From Betaproteobacteria bacterium RIFCSPLOWO2_02_FULL_68_150 (lineage in GTDB: Bacteria; Pseudomonadota; Gammaproteobacteria; Burkholderiales; SG8-39), in NCBI GenBank assembly GCA_001771975.1, contig MERE01000216.1, positions 1 through 11,664 on the forward strand: 11,664 nt of DNA, given 5' to 3'. How positions within the stretch are numbered: the first letter of the stretch is position 1; each line of letters opens with the position of its first letter. Shown here piece after piece: positions 1 to 5,686 of the stretch. The position numbers were made by a program, and so were the translations under genes. The notes under the pieces are model-generated. The model was given only the letters and a program-made list of their open reading frames with translations, did no database searches and was not told the DNA's origin.

Positions 1-144
1 GCGCAGCCACATCTCCCACGCCACGCCGACATAACGGGTCTCATCTACGGGCCACAGCGGCCGCAGCCAGATCGACGCGACCGCGAACCCGCCCCACGCG
101 AGCAGCAGGAGCACAAACCAGCGATCGCGCGAAGGACCGTTCAT
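1..144 (-). CDS. ArnT/PMT-like GT-C glycosyltransferase, N-terminal part only
   Basis: Only the first 48 codons lie in the window; the gene runs off the left edge. After a short polar start there is a hydrophobic segment at about residues 9-26, the first membrane helix. It is followed by a loop containing PVDETRYVGVAWEMW, with the acidic pair D34-E35. This first-periplasmic-loop motif is typical of GT39/GT83 (PMT/ArnT-like) integral membrane glycosyltransferases, which move a sugar from a polyprenyl-phosphate donor to lipid A, glycan or protein outside the inner membrane. The start ATG overlaps the stop of the VTT-domain gene (ATGA), so the two are probably translationally coupled. The upstream DPM1-like GT2 gene would supply the lipid-linked sugar. 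Family assignment is fairly secure from the motif; sugar and acceptor cannot be read. Confidence 0.8.
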   Translation of the reverse strand, partial: MNGPSRDRWFVLLLLAWGGFAVASIWLRPLWPVDETRYVGVAWEMWLR

Positions 145-860
145 CAGCGGTCGCGCGCACCTTCGCCTGCGGAAGGCTCCTCTTCGAGCGCCCCGTCGAC
201 CTCGACGCCGAGGGACCGCCCGTGGCGATACTTGCGATACAGCCGCGTGCCGATGGCACCCGATACCACGAATAGCAGAACCGCGATGACGATGCGCGAC
301 ACGGCACCCAGATCGACGCCGCTGCCGGCTAGCGCGAACACCAGCGTCTGCGGCAGGTACCCGGCGAACGAGCCGAGCAGGAACGGACGCGCCGGCACGC
401 GGGTGACACCCGCCAGGATGTTGGTGACGAAATTGTTGCCCACCGGAATGAGCCGGATCAACACCGTCATCCAGAACGGATTGGCGGCGAGGAAATTCTC
501 GACGTGCCGGACGCGCGCCGCCAAGCGCGCGCTCACCAGCGGGCGGCCGATCGCGCGGGCATAGAAGAACGACAGCACGCAGCCGATCTCGGTGCCGATC
601 AGCGCAAGGCCCGTGCCGAGTCCGACGCCGAACGCATAACCGCCGAGAAAGCTCACCACATGCCGCGGCAGCGCGAGCGCGGTGGCAACACCCGCAACGC
701 ACAGGTACAGCAGCTCGCCCTGCAGGCCGCGATCGCGCACCGCGCGATCGATCCACGCCTCGCTCATCCAGTCGCCCAGCAGCCCGTGCTCGATCACCAG
801 CCCGGCGGCGACGAGCGTAGCCATCAGCGCGAGACCGGAAAACAGCACCCGCAATTTCAT
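144..860 (-). CDS. VTT-domain (TVP38/TMEM64, DedA superfamily) membrane protein
   Basis: A 238-residue polytopic inner-membrane protein. Hydrophobic segments lie at about 5-27, 50-64, 70-100, 128-150, 158-180 and 186-205, followed by a charged cytosolic-looking tail. The two family signatures are visible: LPRHVVSFLGGYAFGVG (residues 64-80), and RLIPVGNNF (136-144) leading into AGVTR and a G-x-LPQT segment at 167-172. These match the SNARE_assoc/VTT family, whose members include lipid scramblases and undecaprenyl-phosphate translocases. The start at 860 is chosen because its ATG overlaps the stop of the GT2 gene (ATGA); an open frame continues upstream but lies over GT2 coding sequence. The gene sits between a GT2 that should make a lipid-linked sugar and a GT-C that should use it, so a role in moving that lipid across the membrane is a reasonable inference. 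Confidence 0.88.
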   Translation of the reverse strand: MKLRVLFSGLALMATLVAAGLVIEHGLLGDWMSEAWIDRAVRDRGLQGELLYLCVAGVATALALPRHVVSFLGGYAFGVGLGTGLALIGTEIGCVLSFFYARAIGRPLVSARLAARVRHVENFLAANPFWMTVLIRLIPVGNNFVTNILAGVTRVPARPFLLGSFAGYLPQTLVFALAGSGVDLGAVSRIVIAVLLFVVSGAIGTRLYRKYRHGRSLGVEVDGALEEEPSAGEGARDR

Positions 861-1597
861 GGGCGCGGCAGCTCGCTCGCTTGCGGCAGTTTCATGCGGC
901 GCCGCAGCCAGAGGACACCGAGCAGATCGACCATCCCGACCCAGAGCCGGTCGTGCAGGCCGTAGTTCGATCGCCCGCGGGTGCGCGGCCGGTGGCTGAC
1001 TTCGACCGAGAGCGTGGCACCGCCGCCACGCTGCACGAGCGCCGGCAGGAAGCGGTGCATGTGGTCGAAGAACGGCAGCTCGAGGTACGCGTCGCGCGCG
1101 ACGAGTTTCAGCCCGCAGCCGGTGTCGGGGGTTGCGTCCCCCAGCAGCCGCGCGCGCACCGCGTTGGCGACGCGCGACGACAGCCGCTTCAGGAAACTGT
1201 CGCGCCGCGCCCTGCGGTAGCCGCAGGCGAGGCGCAGGCTTCCCGCGCCGGCATAACGGTCGCGCGCGGCGAGCAGCTTCGGCAGATCTGCGGGATCGTT
1301 CTGCCCGTCGCCGTCCAGCGTGGCGATCCAGGCGGCGCGCGCCGCGCGCGCGCCGCTCATCAGCGCCGCGCTCTGGCCGCAGCTGCGCCGGTGACTGAGC
1401 ACGCGCAGGCGGGGATAGCGTGCCTGCGCCTCGCGCAGCACGCGCAGGCTGTCGTCCTCGCTGCCGTCGTCGACGTAGATCACTTCGAAGGTGCAGCACG
1501 GTTCGAGCGCGGCGTGGATCTCGGCGAGCAGGGGCAGGATGTTCCCGGCCTCGTTTCGCACCGGCACGACGACCGACAATTGGATTTGCGAGTTCAT
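857..1597 (-). CDS. GT2 family glycosyltransferase, DPM1/ArnC-like
   Basis: A 246-residue family 2 glycosyltransferase with a GT-A fold. Visible motifs are the N-terminal SVVVPVRNEAGNI strand (8-20), DDGS at 43-46 for nucleotide binding, LDGDGQND at 94-101 as the DxD-type metal site, and DTGCGLK at 158-164. Near the C-terminus HRPRTRGRSNYG is followed by a DRLWVGMVDLLGVLWL stretch. This pattern is that of short dolichyl/undecaprenyl-phosphate sugar synthases (DPM1-like), which join a nucleotide-sugar to polyprenyl phosphate at the cytosolic membrane face. The long C-terminal membrane domain found in GtrB and ArnC seems absent. It is first in a minus-strand unit with the VTT and GT-C genes, linked by ATGA overlaps. 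No clear Shine-Dalgarno sequence precedes the start. The sugar is not determinable. Confidence 0.9.
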   Translation of the reverse strand: MNSQIQLSVVVPVRNEAGNILPLLAEIHAALEPCCTFEVIYVDDGSEDDSLRVLREAQARYPRLRVLSHRRSCGQSAALMSGARAARAAWIATLDGDGQNDPADLPKLLAARDRYAGAGSLRLACGYRRARRDSFLKRLSSRVANAVRARLLGDATPDTGCGLKLVARDAYLELPFFDHMHRFLPALVQRGGGATLSVEVSHRPRTRGRSNYGLHDRLWVGMVDLLGVLWLRRRMKLPQASELPRP

Positions 1598-1747
1598 GCG
1601 GCAGACGCGTCCGAATGGTTGGCGCTAGCTCGCGCTGGCGGATGTCGCAGCCCGCGCCACAGTGCCCGAGGCAGCTCCGGATCGTGGCGCAACGGCCGCA
1701 TTATCCCACGTCACAATCGCTCGATTGCCGCGGCGCGGCTCTGCGGG

Positions 1748-1767
1748 CCTTTGATGCCCGTCAAAGG
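1748..1767. promoter_or_regulatory. Perfect 7-bp inverted repeat resembling an FNR/FixK-type operator
   Basis: The arms CCTTTGA and TCAAAGG are separated by six bases. The inner part reads TTGAT-GCCC-GTCAA (1751-1764), one base from the FNR/Anr consensus TTGAT-N4-ATCAA and within the FixK/Anr pattern. Its centre is at 1757.5. An AAGAAT hexamer at 1787-1792 could act as a -10 element (4 of 6), which would put transcription start near 1799, about 41.5 bases from the operator centre, as in class II FNR activation. The leader to the malic enzyme start would then be only about 17 bases. It lies in the divergent gap between the GT2 gene and the malic enzyme gene, so it could affect either. This is a pattern match only; a simple hairpin is the alternative. 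Confidence 0.35.
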
Positions 1768-1803
1768 TGGCGCGGCCGCAGGCGGCAAGAATGCGTCTCA
1801 TCC

Positions 1804-1810
1804 GAGGAGG
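1804..1810 (+). promoter_or_regulatory. Strong Shine-Dalgarno sequence of the malic enzyme gene
   Basis: GAGGAGG lies five bases before the ATG at 1816. It fixes the start among several upstream in-frame options. It is the only clearly strong ribosome binding site I found in the window; the other genes mostly start by overlap or without an obvious site. Confidence 0.8.
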
Positions 1811-1815
1811 TCCCC

Positions 1816-3489
1816 ATGGCAAAGACCATTGCGCGACGTGGGCTGAAAGCACGCGCCGTCAGGAACCGGCTGCCGACCGGAATCGAGCTGATGCGCGATC
1901 CGCTGCTCAACAAGGGCACGGCGTTCAGCGTGGCCGAGCGCCGGGCGCTCGGCCTGCAGGGACTGCTGCCGCCCCGCGTGAGCAGCCAGGACGAGCAGGT
2001 GCAGCGGATTCTCGAGCACCTGCGCGGCCTGCCGAACGACCTGGAGAAATACGTCGATCTCAATGCGCTGCACGACCGCAACGAGGCGCTCTTTTTCCGC
2101 ATCGTGGCGGACTACCCGGACGAGATCATGCCGCTGATCTACACGCCCACGGTGGGGCTGGCGTGCCAGCGCTTCGGCCACATCTTCCAGCGGCCGCGGG
2201 GGCTATTCATCAGCGCGAAGGACCGCGGGCACATCGCCGCAGTGCTGCGCAACTGGCCGCAGCGCGACGTCGGCATCATCGTGGTCACCGACGGCGAGCG
2301 CATTCTCGGCCTGGGCGACCTGGGAGCGAACGGCATGGGCATTCCGGTCGGCAAGCTCTCGCTGTACACCGGCTGCGCGGGCGTGGCACCCGAACGCTGC
2401 CTTCCGGTGCTGCTCGACGCCGGCACCGACAACGACGCGCTGCGCAATCACCCGTTCTACATCGGACTCAAGCGCAAGCGCCTGCGCGGCGGGGCCTACG
2501 ACGCGCTGGTCGACGAATTCGTGATGGCGGTGCAGGAAGTGTTTCCGGCGGCGCTGATCCAGTTCGAGGATTTCGCCAACACCAACGCCTTCCGCCTGCT
2601 GCACAAGTACCGTGACCGCGTCTGCACTTTCAACGACGACATCCAGGGCACCGCCGCCGTGGCGCTCGCCGGGATCTACTCGGCGCTGCGCATCACCGGC
2701 GGCAGCCTGGCGGGACAGCGCATCCTCTGCATGGGCGCGGGCGAAGCCGCGACCGGCATCTGCGATCTGGTGGTGTCGGCGTTGACGGACGAGGGCCTGC
2801 CGGAAACCGAGGCGCGCGGCCGCTGCTGGCTGTTCGATTCGCGCGGCCTGGTGGTGGCGAGCCGCGCCGGGCTCGCGGAACACAAGCTGCCGTACGCGCA
2901 CCGCCACGCGCAAGTTGCCGATTTCGTCGCCGCGGTGGAGGCGTTGCAGCCCACCGCGATCATCGGCGTCGCCGCCGTCGGCGGCACCTTCACGCAGGCC
3001 GTGCTCGGGGCGATGGCGCGCATCAATCCGCGCCCGATCGTGTTCGCGCTGTCGAACCCGACCGCGCAAGCCGAGTGCACGGCCGAGCAGGCCTACCGCT
3101 GGAGCGGCGGCCGCGCGGTGTTCGCCTGCGGCAGTCCCTTCGATCCGGTGACGCTCGAGGGCCGCCGCTTCGTGCCGCGGCAGGGCAACAACTCCTACAT
3201 CTTCCCGGGCGTGGGGCTGGGCGCGGTGGCGAGCGGCGCGCGGCGGATCACGAACGAGATGTTCCTCGCCGCCGCCCGCGCGCTGGCGCAGCAGGTGGCG
3301 AAGAAAGACCTCGACCAGGGGAGCATCTATCCCCCGCTCGCGCGCATCCGCGAGGTTTCGGCGCACATCGCCGCCGCGGTCGCCGAGGTGGCGTTCGAGC
3401 GCAAGCTGGCGGCGAAGCCCCGGCCGCGCCGACTGCTCGCGCACATCCGTGCGCAGATGTACCAGCCGAGGTATCGGAGTTACGTCTGA
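1816..3489 (+). CDS. maeA: Malic enzyme, probably NAD-dependent (MaeA/SfcA type)
   Basis: A 557-residue cytosolic enzyme that oxidatively decarboxylates malate to pyruvate and CO2. It has the length of the E. coli MaeA type and lacks the C-terminal phosphotransacetylase-like domain of MaeB. Motifs in order: YTPTVG with the family tyrosine at Y109, GLGDLGANGMGIPVGKLSLY with lysine K180, the metal-ligand region FEDF (E251-D252), FNDDIQGT (D274-D275), the Rossmann loop GAGEAATG (307-314), and SNPT with a later GNNSYIFPG near the C-terminus. The start at 1816 is set by the GAGGAGG site; the longer open frame upstream is not supported. It is monocistronic and followed by a long hairpin. It looks like a housekeeping gene standing between two surface-glycan units. 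NAD rather than NADP preference is inferred from family type only. Confidence 0.95.
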   Translation: MAKTIARRGLKARAVRNRLPTGIELMRDPLLNKGTAFSVAERRALGLQGLLPPRVSSQDEQVQRILEHLRGLPNDLEKYVDLNALHDRNEALFFRIVADYPDEIMPLIYTPTVGLACQRFGHIFQRPRGLFISAKDRGHIAAVLRNWPQRDVGIIVVTDGERILGLGDLGANGMGIPVGKLSLYTGCAGVAPERCLPVLLDAGTDNDALRNHPFYIGLKRKRLRGGAYDALVDEFVMAVQEVFPAALIQFEDFANTNAFRLLHKYRDRVCTFNDDIQGTAAVALAGIYSALRITGGSLAGQRILCMGAGEAATGICDLVVSALTDEGLPETEARGRCWLFDSRGLVVASRAGLAEHKLPYAHRHAQVADFVAAVEALQPTAIIGVAAVGGTFTQAVLGAMARINPRPIVFALSNPTAQAECTAEQAYRWSGGRAVFACGSPFDPVTLEGRRFVPRQGNNSYIFPGVGLGAVASGARRITNEMFLAAARALAQQVAKKDLDQGSIYPPLARIREVSAHIAAAVAEVAFERKLAAKPRPRRLLAHIRAQMYQPRYRSYV

Positions 3490-3537
3490 AGACCGGCGCG
3501 GCGACGCGGGGAGCGGTGAGAATTTGAAGTCCCCATC

Positions 3538-3576
3538 TCTCGGCTTTTCGGAGAGATTCATTCCGAAAAGCCGAGA
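3538..3576. terminator. Long hairpin between convergent genes, possible bidirectional terminator
   Basis: The arms TCTCGGCTTTTCGG (3538-3551) and CCGAAAAGCCGAGA (3563-3576) pair perfectly over 14 bp. An A-T pair and a G-T pair extend the stem into the loop, leaving seven unpaired bases. It stands 48 bases after the malic enzyme stop and 39 bases beyond the stop of the minus-strand 72-residue gene, where a shared terminator is expected. Neither strand has a T-run after the stem, so it does not look like a classical Rho-independent terminator; mRNA 3' end protection is another possibility. I recognised nothing else in the gap 3490-3615. Confidence 0.5.
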
Positions 3577-3615
3577 TCATGGAAATTCAGAATCGCACCG
3601 AGGCTCGCGATGCGC

Positions 3616-3834
3616 TCAGCGCCTGCCGCCGACGTTCAGGCCGCCGTCGAACACGGTGCCCGGCGCAAAGCCGAAGATGCGCTCCAGGTCCAGCTCGCGG
3701 ATCAGCTGGTCCACGGCCGCCTGCCCGTGCTCGCGGCTCACCTCGGCGAGGATCAGCTTGGCGCCGTTGGCGTTGTAGAAGCCGCCGAAGTCGGCCTGGA
3801 CCTTGAGGAGTTGTTTGGCGCGCTCGAGCGTCAT
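3616..3834 (-). CDS. Small conserved-looking protein, function unknown (72 aa)
   Basis: A 72-residue protein with alternating charged and hydrophobic residues that suggest two or three helices: LERAKQLLKVQADFGG, then AKLILAEVSREHGQAAVDQLIRELDLERIFGF, then a short FAPGTVFDGG tail. It has no signal peptide, membrane segment or cysteine. It resembles small hypothetical proteins I associate with betaproteobacteria, but I cannot name a family or function. It is the last gene of the minus-strand run, 11 bases after the formyltransferase stop, and ends before the 3538-3576 hairpin. No Shine-Dalgarno sequence is evident. Open frames on the opposite strand have arginine/alanine-rich or less protein-like composition, so the minus strand is preferred. 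It may be unrelated to the glycan genes upstream. Confidence 0.7.
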   Translation of the reverse strand: MTLERAKQLLKVQADFGGFYNANGAKLILAEVSREHGQAAVDQLIRELDLERIFGFAPGTVFDGGLNVGGRR

Positions 3835-3845
3835 CGGCGATGAGT

Positions 3846-4577
3846 CTAGCCAATTGGCTGGGGCAGCGAAAGGATTGCCAGATGCTTGAGCACAGGATGG
3901 ATCACGAAATGGGTGACGCCGTCCTGGGGGCTTTGTGCGACGCCGGACGGCACGACGCGGTTCTCGGCAAATTCGCGCAGCACCTCGAGCAGCAGGTCTG
4001 CCCGGGTGGCCGGCTCGTAGACGTAGTCGATGTCGACGTCTGCGGGCGGCAGCGGATAGTGCTTGCGCGCAACGATCGGGCCCGCATCGAGTTGCGGCGA
4101 TAGCAGGATCGCCGAAGCACTGCAGCGTCGCTCGAGCAGCATTTCGTAGTAGATCGTCGTGCTGCCCCTGAACCGGGGCAGCCAGCCTGCGTGGACGTGC
4201 AGGAACGGAATGCCCTGCTCCAGTGTCTTGCGCTTCACGATCTGCCCGCCGTAGCCGGAAAACACGATCAGCCGGAAGCGATCGCGGTCGAGGAGCGTGG
4301 CGAGCGCGTCCGAGTTGACGTCAGCATCGCGCAGGCGCGTCGCGTTCCAGCGCGCGCCGCGCACGGTGGCAGCCAAGGGCTCGGACAGATCCGGCAGGTC
4401 GATCCCGCAAGCCGTGCGCATCGGAGGCAGCGGATCGCTCGCCTGACCCAGCAGCCTTGCGTGCTCCTCGCCGTAGAGGACCGCCAGTCCGGGCGCGATT
4501 CCGGCGCGCGTCATCGCCTGCGCGTAGGCCTGCGAGCGCGCCGTGAAGGCGGCCACGAAAGCGACCTCGGCAAGCAT
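3846..4577 (-). CDS. Formyltransferase-family protein (10-formyl-THF type, Fmt/ArnA N-terminal-like)
   Basis: A protein of 243 residues whose second half carries the formyltransferase signature. HVHAGWLPRFRGSTT (127-141) corresponds to the N-x-H...LPxxRG segment of Fmt, and LDAGPIV (163-169) to the LDTGD segment with the catalytic aspartate. The histidine (H129) and aspartate (D164) are present. The position of the usual catalytic asparagine is H127. The C-terminal tRNA-binding domain of Fmt is missing, so it is not the initiator-tRNA enzyme; sugar N-formyltransferases of surface polysaccharide pathways are a better model. A GTG at 4586 overlapping the upstream stop (GTGA) would add three residues and is an equally plausible start; I give the ATG. 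It follows the 191-residue gene within a minus-strand run that includes TagF-like and CysC-like genes. Likely substrate: an amino sugar or another amine, not known. Confidence 0.8.
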   Translation of the reverse strand: MLAEVAFVAAFTARSQAYAQAMTRAGIAPGLAVLYGEEHARLLGQASDPLPPMRTACGIDLPDLSEPLAATVRGARWNATRLRDADVNSDALATLLDRDRFRLIVFSGYGGQIVKRKTLEQGIPFLHVHAGWLPRFRGSTTIYYEMLLERRCSASAILLSPQLDAGPIVARKHYPLPPADVDIDYVYEPATRADLLLEVLREFAENRVVPSGVAQSPQDGVTHFVIHPVLKHLAILSLPQPIG

Positions 4578-4582
4578 CCGGG

Positions 4583-5158
4583 TCACGGCGCTGCCCGTGG
4601 CGAAACGCGCGCGGCAAGCTGCTCGACGTGTTCGCGCTCCAAGACGAGAACGCGTGCAAGGCGCCCGCGCAGCGTCTCGGGCAGCCGCTGCCGGACCGAA
4701 ATCAGCTGATCGAGCAGCTTGAGCAGGGCGTTCAGGTAGGTCAGGGCATGGCTTTGGGCGTAGGCGGCCGCCAGCGCCTCGGCAAACGTCACGTACGCTG
4801 CGGCGCTGCATTCGGCACCCTGCGCAACCCAGCTCTCTGCATACGTCTCGTGCAGGCGCTTCGAGCGCTCGTAGCGGCGCGTCAGGTGCGAAAGCTTTTC
4901 GAGCGCTTCGCCGCGCTCGTCGCCCGGACCGTACTCCAGAACCGAGAGGATTCCCGCCAACAGCTCGTCGATCGAATAGGGCGCCGCGGTGGGCAGCTCC
5001 TTCCGATCTGCCGCGCTCCGCGTTGCGGGCGGCAACGCGGCGAGGGCATGCCCGCGCGAGGCTCGCCAGGCATCGAGGAAAGCCGCCCCGCCATACGCGG
5101 TATAGAAATAGGTATTCGGTTGGGCGAACTTGTCGCCCTCCGAGAATCGGTATCGCAT
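4583..5158 (-). CDS. Unrecognised protein in the phosphoramidate-type cluster (191 aa)
   Basis: A 191-residue protein that I do not recognise. The N-terminus (about 1-45) has aromatic-rich FAQPNTYFYTAYGG. A proline/alanine linker (about 42-58) follows, and the rest (60-190) looks mostly helical with many leucine, alanine and glutamate residues, suggesting a helical bundle. No signal peptide, transmembrane segment or catalytic motif is evident. It starts 12 bases after the stop of the CysC-like kinase gene, and its stop overlaps the possible GTG start of the formyltransferase gene, so it is firmly embedded in the run. A shorter antisense frame exists on the plus strand, but the coupling supports this one. 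Its position between a kinase and a formyltransferase suggests it serves the same modification pathway, perhaps as an accessory or carrier protein; this is inference from position only. Confidence 0.75.
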   Translation of the reverse strand: MRYRFSEGDKFAQPNTYFYTAYGGAAFLDAWRASRGHALAALPPATRSAADRKELPTAAPYSIDELLAGILSVLEYGPGDERGEALEKLSHLTRRYERSKRLHETYAESWVAQGAECSAAAYVTFAEALAAAYAQSHALTYLNALLKLLDQLISVRQRLPETLRGRLARVLVLEREHVEQLAARVSPRAAP

Positions 5159-5170
5159 GTCGCGGTCCGG

Positions 5171-5686
5171 CTAGCTGCGGCTCAGCGCTTCGATGATCGA
5201 GCGGGCGATTTCATCGGCGCTCGCGGCGCCCGCAGTGTCGAACGACAGGTCCGGCGTGGAGCGCAGCGCGTACGGAATGTCGATCCCCACCACGTTGGCC
5301 ATTTCGCCGGCGAGTGCCTTGCGGTACAGGCCTTTCGGATCGCGCGCCGCGAGCACCCCGTGCGGCGCGCTCAGCCGGACTTCCAGGTACCCGGAAAAAA
5401 GTCCGCGATTGCGCTCCAGGATGTCGTCGAAGATTGCCAGAATGCAGCACACGACGTGAACGCCCTGCGCATCGAGCCAGCGGCAGATCTCGACGATGCG
5501 TTCGGCATTGGCCCTGCGGCCCGCGGGCGCAAACGCGGCGGGGTCCGATCCCGTGCCAAAGATCTGTCGCATCGCGTCGCCGTCGACCAGCACCACGTTC
5601 GGCGCGCGCTCCTTCCAGAGGCGCCACAGCCGCTCGCCTACGGCGGTCTTGCCAACGGCGGAGGGGCCGGTTATCCAGACAACCAT
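5171..5686 (-). CDS. APS-kinase (CysC)-like kinase, probable CDP-amidate 3'-kinase
   Basis: A 171-residue P-loop kinase of the CysC family: Walker A GPSAVGKT (7-14), DGDAMR (35-40), and RDPKGLYRKALAGE (115-128) followed by GIDIPY (134-139), all very characteristic of adenylylsulfate kinases. The region where CysC carries its phosphorylated serine in an SPF-type loop reads LAIF (83-86), with no serine. No cysDN, cysH or sulfotransferase gene is nearby. Genes for the other three Campylobacter phosphoramidate enzymes are nearby, where a CysC-like protein (Cj1415) phosphorylates the 3'-OH of CDP-amidate. I therefore favour CDP-amidate kinase over APS kinase. The ATG at 5686 overlaps the end of the TagF-like gene by 16 bases; the longer frame upstream lies within that gene. 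True APS kinase activity remains the main alternative. Confidence 0.82.
   Translation of the reverse strand: MVVWITGPSAVGKTAVGERLWRLWKERAPNVVLVDGDAMRQIFGTGSDPAAFAPAGRRANAERIVEICRWLDAQGVHVVCCILAIFDDILERNRGLFSGYLEVRLSAPHGVLAARDPKGLYRKALAGEMANVVGIDIPYALRSTPDLSFDTAGAASADEIARSIIEALSRS

Noticed and set aside
1700..1705. GATAAT on the minus strand as a promoter -10 for the GT2 unit
   Set aside because: It matches five of six bases but has no acceptable -35 element at 16-18 bases, so I did not list it as a promoter.
881..1846. Plus-strand frame of about 320 codons opposite the GT2 gene
   Set aside because: The GT2 frame on the minus strand has the full motif set; the plus frame is low-complexity antisense translation.
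2203..3561. Long minus-strand open frame opposite the malic enzyme gene (about 450 codons)
   Set aside because: The plus strand is unmistakable malic enzyme with conserved motifs; long antisense frames are common in high-GC genes and this one is rich in arginine, histidine and alanine with no motif.
3846..4577. Methionyl-tRNA formyltransferase (fmt)
   Set aside because: The C-terminal tRNA-binding domain is missing, the protein is too short, no def or rsmB gene is adjacent, and the catalytic Asn position is changed.
5171..5686. Sulfate activation or sulfotransferase cluster, suggested by the CysC-like kinase
   Set aside because: No ATP sulfurylase, PAPS reductase or sulfotransferase is present, while the other three phosphoramidate enzymes are.
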